From Sandaracinaceae bacterium (GTDB lineage: Bacteria > Myxococcota_A > Polyangia > Polyangiales > Houyiibacteriaceae): 7,405 nt of DNA. The position numbers and the translations under genes were made by a program. Below the pieces are notes generated by a model that saw only the letters and a list, made by a program, of their open reading frames with translations, did not search any database and had not been told where the DNA came from. The stretch covers positions 1 to 7,405 of the forward strand of contig JAAZAH010000429.1 in assembly GCA_012514415.1 (NCBI GenBank). Reading direction: 5' to 3'. Below are positions 1 to 7,405 of the stretch, piece by piece. Each line of letters opens with the position of its first letter. Positions within the stretch are counted from its first letter, which is position 1.

Positions 1-1152
1 GGAGCGAAGATGCTCTCCTTTCTTGGCGGGGGCTCTTATGCGCACCACATCCCTCCGGCGGTCGATCAGCTCCTTCTTCGAAGCGAGTTTTATACGGCCT
101 ACACGCCCTATCAGCCCGAGCTCTCGCAAGGAACGCTCCAAGCGATCTTCGAGTTCCAGACGATCGTTTGTGAGCTCTTCGGTCTCGATATCGCGAACGC
201 TTCGATGTACGACGGGGCGAGCGCGGCAGCCGAAGCGGCGCTCATGGCGAGGCGGATCAACAAAAAGAACCGCATCGTTGCGAGCGAGGCCCTCCATCCT
301 CATGTGATCGGCACCATCCGCGGCTACCTTTCTGGTTTCCCTGACGCCGAACTCGTGCTCGTCCCCATCGATCCCGAGACCGGAGCGACCGATGCGACGA
401 AGCTGAAGGAGGCCGTCACGGAACAAACCTCCTCCATCCTCATCGGCTACCCGAATTTTTACGGAATCGTCGAGGATCTTCGCGCAGTCCGTGAGCTGGC
501 CGATGGCGCCAAGGCCCTTCTTATCAGCGTGACGCTCGAGCCTTACGCGCTTAGCCTCGTCGAAGCGCCGGGAGCGCTCGGGGTGGATATCGCCGTCGGC
601 GAAGGACAAGCGCTCGCTGTGACGCCGCAGTACGGCGGTCCTGGCGTGGGTCTCTTCGCGTGTAAGTCCGAGTACCTTCGGCAAATTCCGGGTCGCCTCT
701 GCGGCGAGACCGTCGATCAGGATGGAAAGCGCGCCTTCGTGCTCACGCTCTCGACACGCGAGCAGCACATCCGACGTGAACGCGCAACCTCGAATATCTG
801 TACCAACCACGGGCTTATCGCGCTCGCGATGACGATCCGCACCGCTCTGCTCGGGCGTCGCGGCTTCGAGGAGACCGGCGCCCGATGCCTCGCCCTTACC
901 GAATACCTCAAAGCAGGTCTTTCGAAGATTGCGGGGGTGACGCTGCCGTATTCGGGAAAAACTTTCAATGAGTTCGTCATCCGCTTCGACGATGGAGATG
1001 TCGCCGGTCGCCTTCGCAAACTCGAAGATCAGGGCATCCTCGGTGGAATCGAGCTCGGCCGCTTCGGCGGAAACGCGGGCGATCTTCTCCTCGCCGTTGT
1101 CGAGACCCATACTAAAGAAGATCTCGATCGGCTGATTGCCGCGCTCTCCTGA
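1..1152 (+). CDS. gcvPA: Glycine dehydrogenase (decarboxylating) subunit 1, 3' part
   Basis: This is the N-terminal-half (alpha) subunit of the split P-protein of the glycine cleavage system. With the beta subunit GcvPB it decarboxylates glycine and passes the aminomethyl group to the lipoyl arm of GcvH. The frame is open from base 1, so the gene begins outside the window; 383 residues are visible against about 440-450 for the family, so about 60 N-terminal residues are missing. The ATG at 10 is internal. Family hallmarks are YTPYQPELSQGT, the NASMYDGASA stretch, QYGGPGVGLFA, and the GETVD...REQHIRRERATSNICTN block, with the usual C-terminal ending through LLAVVETHTKEDLDRL. The PLP lysine lies in the partner subunit, so its absence here is normal. 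No gcvPB follows; the next gene is an unrelated kinase. The identification is secure; only the start is unseen. Confidence 0.96.
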   Translation, partial: GAKMLSFLGGGSYAHHIPPAVDQLLLRSEFYTAYTPYQPELSQGTLQAIFEFQTIVCELFGLDIANASMYDGASAAAEAALMARRINKKNRIVASEALHPHVIGTIRGYLSGFPDAELVLVPIDPETGATDATKLKEAVTEQTSSILIGYPNFYGIVEDLRAVRELADGAKALLISVTLEPYALSLVEAPGALGVDIAVGEGQALAVTPQYGGPGVGLFACKSEYLRQIPGRLCGETVDQDGKRAFVLTLSTREQHIRRERATSNICTNHGLIALAMTIRTALLGRRGFEETGARCLALTEYLKAGLSKIAGVTLPYSGKTFNEFVIRFDDGDVAGRLRKLEDQGILGGIELGRFGGNAGDLLLAVVETHTKEDLDRLIAALS

Positions 1153-1163
1153 TTTTTGAGAAC

Positions 1164-1175
1164 AACGCGCGCGTT
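1164..1175. repeat. 12-bp perfect palindrome AACGCGCGCGTT after gcvPA
   Basis: A perfect self-complementary 12-mer starts 12 bp after the gcvPA stop and is followed by two more T residues. It could form a very short stem (4 bp with a CGCG loop), too weak for a convincing terminator, or serve as a dimeric protein-binding site. Alternating CG runs are not rare in GC-rich DNA, so function is uncertain. Confidence 0.3.
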
Positions 1176-1184
1176 TTGCGTCTA

Positions 1185-1230
1185 GGATGAAGCGGGGCCG
1201 TCAGACCTTTCGGATGATGGCCCCGCATCC
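1185..1230 (+). promoter_or_regulatory. Inverted repeat upstream of the kinase gene: terminator or 5'-leader hairpin
   Basis: GCGGGGCC at 1192-1199 is perfectly complementary to GGCCCCGC at 1219-1226. The stem extends by GGAT (1185-1188) with ATCC (1227-1230) across a 3-nt bulge (1189-1191), giving 12 pairs around a 19-nt loop. A smaller stem, CGGATG (1211-1216) with CATCCG (1226-1231), uses the same 3' arm, so the two folds exclude each other. The structure ends 12 nt before the kinase ATG. No strong T-tract follows, only CTTTC, so a classical intrinsic terminator for gcvPA is doubtful. A leader structure affecting kinase expression, or a DNA-level operator, is also possible. The pairing is directly visible; the role is inferred. 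Confidence 0.45.
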
Positions 1231-1242
1231 GTTCCTTTCACC

Positions 1243-3333
<2,091 letters not shown>

Positions 3334-3403
3334 CGTGGCTCGGTCACGGACGAAACGGCCCGCCGTCGCCTTCCTCTCGGACATGCGGGGGGATGCATCT
3401 TCA

Positions 3404-3432
3404 TCGGTAGGCTCGAACTTCGACGCTACCGA
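3404..3432. terminator. Imperfect hairpin between convergent genes, possible bidirectional terminator
   Basis: TCGGTAG (3404-3410) is complementary to CTACCGA (3426-3432). Inside it, beyond a 2x2 mismatch, TCGA (3413-3416) pairs with TCGA (3420-3423) around a 3-nt loop. The hairpin lies in the 185-bp gap (3334-3518) between the kinase stop and the end of the convergent GTPase gene, where a terminator serving both strands is expected. Neither side has a T-run, so an intrinsic terminator is not certain. I see nothing else in this gap. Confidence 0.35.
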
Positions 3433-3518
3433 AGCGAAGTGCGCGGGGGATCGCGGGTCGAGGACGGAGCTCGAGGCCGCGCCGGTCCGCCTAGCGCTTG
3501 CGCGCACTCGACCGGCAC

Positions 3519-4661
3519 TCAGCGCGCCGCGCGCCCGAGCTCGAGCGCCCCACGGCTGAACTCGATGAAGAGCGCGTAGGCCTCAAGGGCCGCATTGCAG
3601 TCCGGCGATGGCTCGAGCGCGAGCGTCCGCAACCGAAGCAGCGAGCGCGAATTGAAACCAAGCGCAATCGCTGCGATGGAGGGCGCTCGCTCCTCCGAGG
3701 GAAGCCCCATTCGCTGAGCCGCAAGCTCAAGTAGAGAAAGGACGCCGTGGAGTGATTGAGCGATCGCTTCGCCATGATCGCCTTCGCTCAAGCTCGCTTC
3801 GATGCCGCGCCCAATTCGCTCGAAATCCCCCAGATCGCTCAGCCCGCGAAGAAGCGGAAGAAAGCTGAGCCCGGGCGGGGGCGGCGCCGTCGGGAGGATC
3901 GAGGAAATCCGCTCCTCCGCCTCATGAGTCGGGATCGGCTCGGCGATCTCCCGGAGCTCGGAGCCTTCGAGCTCAAATTCGCGGCTTACCCGCCCGAGCT
4001 GCTCGGTGATCCCATCATTCGCACGCTCGAAGCGCGGGGTCGCTCTTTCGCCGCTTCCGCCACCGAGCTCCAGCCGATTCTTCCGCTCGAACTCCTCGAT
4101 CACGGCTTGAACAAGGGCATCGAGCGCCTCGAGCACCCCCTCCCCCGTCGCCGCCGAGCTCGGAAAGACCGGCGCTCCAAGCGCATTGAGCTCAGCATCC
4201 ATCTCCTCGATGCTCATCACGCCGGGAAGATCGCGCTTGTTGTATTGGAGGATGAGGGGCATCTCGGAAAGCGAGCGCCCCTGCGCCTCGAGGTTTTCCG
4301 CAAGGTTCTCGAAGCTCTCGAGGTTTGCGTCCATCCGCGCTCGCTGCGAATCCGCGACGAAGACGACGCCGTCAGCGCCCGTGAGCACCAGCTTCCGAGT
4401 CGCATTGAAATAGACCTGGCCGGGCACGGTAAAGAGCTGCAGCCGTACGTGATGCCCTCGAATCGAGTCCGCGCGGAGAGGAAGAAAGTCGAAATAAAGC
4501 GTGCGATCGACCGGCGTCGCAAGCGAGACGATCTGCCCACGCGTCTCGACGGGCGAGGCTTCGTGGATGCGCTTGAGCGAGGTGGTCTTTCCACCGAGGC
4601 CGGGGCCGTAATAAACGAGCTTGATCAGCAGCTCTCGTGTGAGCGGGTTGATTTGAGCCAT
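3519..4661 (-). CDS. MglA-family small GTPase with long C-terminal extension
   Basis: This 380-residue protein starts with an MglA-like Ras-family domain (about 5-195). MglA itself is about 195 residues long and sets cell polarity and gliding direction in myxobacteria. The motifs match MglA closely, including numbering: P-loop GPGLGGKTT (19-27), Arg53 at the intrinsic arginine-finger position, Thr78, the PGQ motif with catalytic Gln82, NKRD (141-144) and a G5-like SSAATGEG. GTP binding and hydrolysis should therefore be intact. Residues 196-264 form a charged, probably disordered linker ending in a proline run (260-263). Residues about 265-380 are predicted mostly helical and I do not recognise them. 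The start is ATG, with GAGG 7 nt upstream and AGGAG further back. It follows the lipoprotein gene by 27 bp and is probably the last gene of the sppA operon. It is likely a paralogue, not the canonical MglA, which would be expected after mglB beyond the right edge. Confidence 0.9.
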   Translation of the reverse strand: MAQINPLTRELLIKLVYYGPGLGGKTTSLKRIHEASPVETRGQIVSLATPVDRTLYFDFLPLRADSIRGHHVRLQLFTVPGQVYFNATRKLVLTGADGVVFVADSQRARMDANLESFENLAENLEAQGRSLSEMPLILQYNKRDLPGVMSIEEMDAELNALGAPVFPSSAATGEGVLEALDALVQAVIEEFERKNRLELGGGSGERATPRFERANDGITEQLGRVSREFELEGSELREIAEPIPTHEAEERISSILPTAPPPPGLSFLPLLRGLSDLGDFERIGRGIEASLSEGDHGEAIAQSLHGVLSLLELAAQRMGLPSEERAPSIAAIALGFNSRSLLRLRTLALEPSPDCNAALEAYALFIEFSRGALELGRAAR

Positions 4662-4688
4662 CAGGCGGCCTCGCTCCTATCGGCGCGC

Positions 4689-5219
4689 TCAAAAATCATA
4701 TTCGTCATCATCGTCTTCGTCGCCGAAGGGATCGCTGCTCGCTTTGGTCCCGTCGGCGCGGCGGACGCTCGCATAACAGTTGTCGGGACGCGCGCTTCGA
4801 AGCAGAACCGCCGTCCACGGTCCACCACCCACCTCATCGTCGCCATACCCCCACTCTCCATCAAGCCGATCGCTCCCCTCGTCGGTTCGGATGAGCTTGA
4901 AGAAGCCGCGACCCGAGGAGACATTTGGCCGCCCGCGGACAACCATCTTCTCTTCTTCCCATTGGAAGCGGAGGAGGTCGCCCCCGACCCGGCCGCGGAT
5001 GCGACCATGGCGCGCGTCCTTGGTGTATTCGCCGATCACCGTGCCCGAGCTCTCACAGAGCTCCATCCGACCGTATTGAGTCGAGTGCCAGACGCCGTGG
5101 AAGGTCGCCCCCTCGGGCATGGGCCCCGGTTTGATCGAGGTCGTGGCCGGCCCACAGCCGATAAAGAGAAAGACACCGAGCGCGATCATCGCGCGCGTCG
5201 AGATCCGCAGCATTGTCAC
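4689..5219 (-). CDS. Small predicted lipoprotein with acidic C-terminal tail
   Basis: The product has 176 residues and no function I can name. The N-terminus has Arg5 and Arg9, a hydrophobic stretch (10-21) and a lipobox-like FIGC with Cys22 as the acylation site; Phe at -3 is less usual than Leu. Gly23 at +2 does not suggest inner-membrane retention under the E. coli rule. The mature part alternates short hydrophobic and polar segments with repeated Gly-x-Trp and Gly-x-Tyr patterns (GVW 42-44, GEY 63-65, GEW 121-123), suggesting a small beta-sheet or barrel-like domain. C55 and C148 could form a disulfide. The last residues (about 163-176) are strongly acidic and end in Asp-Phe. The GTG start at 5219-5217 is preferred over the ATG at 5213: it overlaps the sppA stop (GTGA) and has GAGGA about 8 nt upstream, implying translational coupling. 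Confidence 0.82.
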   Translation of the reverse strand: MTMLRISTRAMIALGVFLFIGCGPATTSIKPGPMPEGATFHGVWHSTQYGRMELCESSGTVIGEYTKDARHGRIRGRVGGDLLRFQWEEEKMVVRGRPNVSSGRGFFKLIRTDEGSDRLDGEWGYGDDEVGGGPWTAVLLRSARPDNCYASVRRADGTKASSDPFGDEDDDDEYDF

Positions 5220-7057
5220 GATTCATTCCTCATTCGGTGATAAAAAACCGATAGCGTTGGTTCGTAGTAGAGCACAGGATCGCGGCTGGTGGCGAGCCCC
5301 ATGTAGTCCGAGAGTTCAGCAATGGCGAGCGCTTTGACGAGTTCACGCGCAAGTCGCGGCGGCTCGGGAAGAGGCGCACGTAGCCCGCGCTCCCGCGGCT
5401 CGATCACGCCGGCCTTCATCTCTTTGGGAAGGCCCATCGCACGCTTGAGTTCATCAAAAGCGAGCCCGATCCCCCCAAGGCCGTCGACGAGCCCGAGCGC
5501 ATGCGCCTCCTTCCCTAAATACACGCGGCCGCGCGCTTTTTCCTCGATCGCGTCGAACGCCTGTCCACGCCCTTCGGCCACGATCGCGACGAAATCCCGA
5601 TAATGTGCGTCGACGAAGGCTTCGAATGCCTCGGATTCTTCGGGCCGGTGCGAACGATGGAGCGCAAAGAAATCAGCGGACGGGCCGGTCTTCACGGTCT
5701 CGACCCGGAGCCCTAGCTTTTCCTGAAGGCGAGCGAGCGATGGCTTGGCTGAGATGACGCCTATGGATCCGGTAATGGTGTAGGGATTTGCGAAGATCTT
5801 CTGAGCTCCCACCCCGACGTAATAGCCGCCAGAAGCCGCGACATTGCCAAAATAGGCCATCACCGGCTTCTTCTCCCGGAGTCGGACGAGCTCGCGATGG
5901 ATGAGCTGACTCGCGAGGGCACTTCCACCGGGTGAATCCACGTAAAGGAGCACGCCGCGGATGGCCTTCGACGCGCGCGCCCACCGGAGGGCGCGCTTGA
6001 GTCGATCGTAGCTCGCACGCGTCTCTCCGGCGTCCATGATGGCGCCCTCGACGCGGATAAGCGCGATGAGGGGAAGCGATCGCAAAGGGAGAAAATCCTG
6101 GGGCTCGACGAGTTTCGGCGCAATCGAAAGGGGAAGCGGGGTGAACTGATTCTTTTCGCGCTTCTGTGCGCGCTTGTCGAATCGCGCTTGTTGGGCGCGC
6201 TCTTGATTTGTCTGGCGCTTATCGTCCCGGACCTCGCTTGCGAGGGCGTCACTGTTCGGCCCTTCCTCTCGGCGTGCCATGAGATTCTCGAGCTCGTCTT
6301 CGTAGGCGACCCGATCTGCGAGTCCAAGAGAGACGGCTTCTTCAGCGACGAGGATCGGCCGTTCAAGGATGGCGCGTACGGTCTCCGGATCGAGCTGGCG
6401 CGCCTTCGCTACGGCCTCCCGGATCGCCTCATCGATCCCGCCGAGAAGGAGCTCCGTTTGCTCACGCTGCTCATCGGACATCGACTCACGCGCGTAGGGC
6501 TCCATCGCCGTTTTGTATTCGGAGCGTCGATGGACCGTAAGATCGATTCCTGCGCGCTCAAGGGCGCCCTTCCAATAGGTCGTGGAGGCGCTGAGCCCGC
6601 CGAGGAGGAGCGTCGACCCCTTGCCTACGACGATCTCTCCTCCCGCACTCGCCACAAAGAGCTCTTTCATCCCACCTCCGCGCGGAAGAAAGACAATGCA
6701 GCGCCGGCCCGATGCGACGATCTTCCGGAGCAGATCGCGCAGGCTCGACATCGCCGCAAAACCGCCGCCGAGTGGATGGACGACGACGATCACCCCTTCG
6801 ACGGCCGGCAGCTTGATGGCCGCGTCGATGGAACGCTCAAGCCCACGGAGATCGACTTCGTGAATGGGGGGCCCGAAACCCTTGAGAAAACGCGTATAAT
6901 TCTGCCGTCGAGGTAGAAATCGCACATCACCGCGAAGGTCGACTCGGAGCCAGCGCGCCTTTTTCCGCAAGACCCGCCTTGCGATGAATCGGAAGACAAA
7001 GGCGAGGAGAAGGAGGAAATTGGCGAGGAGGAATAATATTCTTCGAAGGACGATCAC
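5216..7057 (-). CDS. sppA: Signal peptide peptidase SppA, two-domain (67-kDa) type
   Basis: This inner-membrane serine protease degrades signal peptides released after secretion and may clear other membrane peptides. At 613 residues it has almost the length of E. coli SppA (618). One hydrophobic helix (about 4-22) is followed by a basic cluster, so the body faces outward. The N-terminal domain supplies the general-base lysine K182 in the EYKTAMEPYAR motif. The C-terminal domain supplies nucleophile S409 in NVAASGGYYVG, with the oxyanion-type DSPGG at 374-378 and the conserved ITGSIGV at 428-434. A charged linker (about 255-310) joins the two S49 domains. The start is GTG at 7057; the frame is open upstream to a stop at 7097-7099 but contains no other start codon. 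A weak AAAGGG lies 6 nt upstream. It is the first gene of the probable operon with the lipoprotein and GTPase genes and is divergent from mglB. Confidence 0.95.
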   Translation of the reverse strand: MIVLRRILFLLANFLLLLAFVFRFIARRVLRKKARWLRVDLRGDVRFLPRRQNYTRFLKGFGPPIHEVDLRGLERSIDAAIKLPAVEGVIVVVHPLGGGFAAMSSLRDLLRKIVASGRRCIVFLPRGGGMKELFVASAGGEIVVGKGSTLLLGGLSASTTYWKGALERAGIDLTVHRRSEYKTAMEPYARESMSDEQREQTELLLGGIDEAIREAVAKARQLDPETVRAILERPILVAEEAVSLGLADRVAYEDELENLMARREEGPNSDALASEVRDDKRQTNQERAQQARFDKRAQKREKNQFTPLPLSIAPKLVEPQDFLPLRSLPLIALIRVEGAIMDAGETRASYDRLKRALRWARASKAIRGVLLYVDSPGGSALASQLIHRELVRLREKKPVMAYFGNVAASGGYYVGVGAQKIFANPYTITGSIGVISAKPSLARLQEKLGLRVETVKTGPSADFFALHRSHRPEESEAFEAFVDAHYRDFVAIVAEGRGQAFDAIEEKARGRVYLGKEAHALGLVDGLGGIGLAFDELKRAMGLPKEMKAGVIEPRERGLRAPLPEPPRLARELVKALAIAELSDYMGLATSRDPVLYYEPTLSVFYHRMRNES

Positions 7058-7151
7058 ATGAAACCCTTTACCCCAGAACGCGCAGGTGTTAGACCTTCAA
7101 AACTCAGCGCGAGGTCCAGTTGCGCGGCCGCGCCCTCTTTCGGAGGAGTTG
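7058..7151. promoter_or_regulatory. Divergent intergenic region between sppA and mglB
   Basis: These 94 bp must hold the promoters for the leftward sppA operon and the rightward mglB unless either is read through from elsewhere. I could not place a convincing -35/-10 pair on either strand. It contains a perfect 12-bp palindrome, GCGCGGCCGCGC (7122-7133), shortly before the mglB ribosome binding site. Promoter content is inferred from gene arrangement. Confidence 0.5.
7142..7148 (+). promoter_or_regulatory. Ribosome binding site of mglB
   Basis: GGAGGAG closely matches the anti-Shine-Dalgarno complement and ends 3 nt before the ATG at 7152. Depending on which GGAG pairs, the effective spacing is about 3-6 nt, slightly short but usable. 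It is the best Shine-Dalgarno in the window and supports the 7152 start over the in-frame ATGs at 7167 and 7173. Confidence 0.7.
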
Positions 7152-7405
7152 ATGTCGAACCAGCAGATGGTGATGTACGAAGAGGAGTTCAACCAGATCC
7201 AATCGATCGTAGGTCGGTTGGTGAAGGAGGCGAACGCCCAGGTTGTGTTCATCATCGATAAAAACGGTCAGCCCATCGCCGAAGCGGGCGAGACGGAGCA
7301 GCTTGATACCACCTCACTCGCCTCCTTGACCGCCGGTAATATCGCGGCAACGGGTGGGATCGCAAAGTTATTGCGCGAGAACGATTTCTCGACGCAATTC
7401 CACGA
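7152..7405 (+). CDS. mglB: MglB, roadblock/LC7 regulator of MglA, 5' part
   Basis: The first 84 residues of a roadblock/LC7-domain protein are visible; the gene continues past the right edge. MglB is the partner of the polarity GTPase MglA, acting as its GTPase-activating protein at the cell pole in Myxococcus and Thermus. The visible part carries the features I know from myxobacterial MglB: a short N-terminus leading into VMYEEEF, then VVFIIDKNGQPIAEAG, DTTSLASLTAGN and GGIAKLL...F. These form the first helix, the central strands and the second helix of the fold. The ATG at 7152 gives an N-terminal length like known MglB and has a strong GGAGGAG before it. In Myxococcus mglA follows mglB directly, so canonical mglA probably lies just beyond the window. 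It is divergent from the sppA operon, which ends in an MglA-like GTPase gene. Confidence 0.93.
   Translation, partial: MSNQQMVMYEEEFNQIQSIVGRLVKEANAQVVFIIDKNGQPIAEAGETEQLDTTSLASLTAGNIAATGGIAKLLRENDFSTQFH

Noticed and set aside
3756..5240. A 494-codon open frame on the + strand
   Set aside because: It lies antisense to the GTPase, the lipoprotein and the end of sppA, all of which have recognisable motifs or signals on the - strand. Its translation has no domain I recognise, and long antisense frames are common in GC-rich DNA.
6188..6916. A 242-codon open frame on the + strand
   Set aside because: It is antisense to the N-terminal domain of sppA, including the catalytic lysine region, and has no recognisable product.
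7058..7261. A 67-codon + strand frame starting beside sppA
   Set aside because: It runs out of frame through the start of mglB, which has a strong ribosome binding site and clear family motifs.

Overview
The window looks like chromosomal DNA from a GC-rich deltaproteobacterium-type organism, most likely Myxococcota or a close relative. The pointers are an MglB start at the right edge that closely resembles myxobacterial MglB, an MglA-family GTPase with a large C-terminal extension, a zinc-ribbon Ser/Thr kinase of the style common in myxobacteria, and a full-length two-domain SppA. This placement is inferred from protein character and gene content; no search was possible. I see no insertion sequence, integrase, phage gene, CRISPR array, tRNA or rRNA. 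The gene density and coding style are uniform and look like core genome.

Layout from left to right. The + strand carries the 3' part of gcvPA (1-1152, N-terminus outside the window), then after 90 bp with notable inverted repeats a zinc-ribbon/Ser-Thr kinase/single-TM protein (1243-3333). A 185-bp gap separates this gene from a convergent - strand group. That group is transcribed from right to left as sppA (7057-5216), a small lipoprotein gene (5219-4689) and an MglA-like GTPase gene (4661-3519). The sppA stop and lipoprotein start overlap by 4 nt (GTGA), and the lipoprotein and GTPase genes are 27 bp apart, so the three probably form one operon. A 94-bp divergent region separates sppA from mglB, which starts on the + strand at 7152 and runs off the window.

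How the genes may work together. gcvPA belongs to the glycine cleavage system (one-carbon metabolism) and seems unrelated to the rest. The right half is more interesting. An inner-membrane peptidase, a secreted lipoprotein and a Ras-like GTPase of the bacterial polarity family appear co-transcribed, divergently from mglB, whose product is the GAP/GEF-type regulator of MglA. The GTPase keeps the MglA catalytic positions (P-loop, Arg53, Gln82, NKxD) but carries about 185 extra residues, including a proline-rich linker and a helical C-terminal region I do not recognise. It is the best candidate here for something not well described. The kinase adds a second signalling protein with an unusual 19-Asp tract encoded by a hexamer/trimer microsatellite just before its membrane segment.
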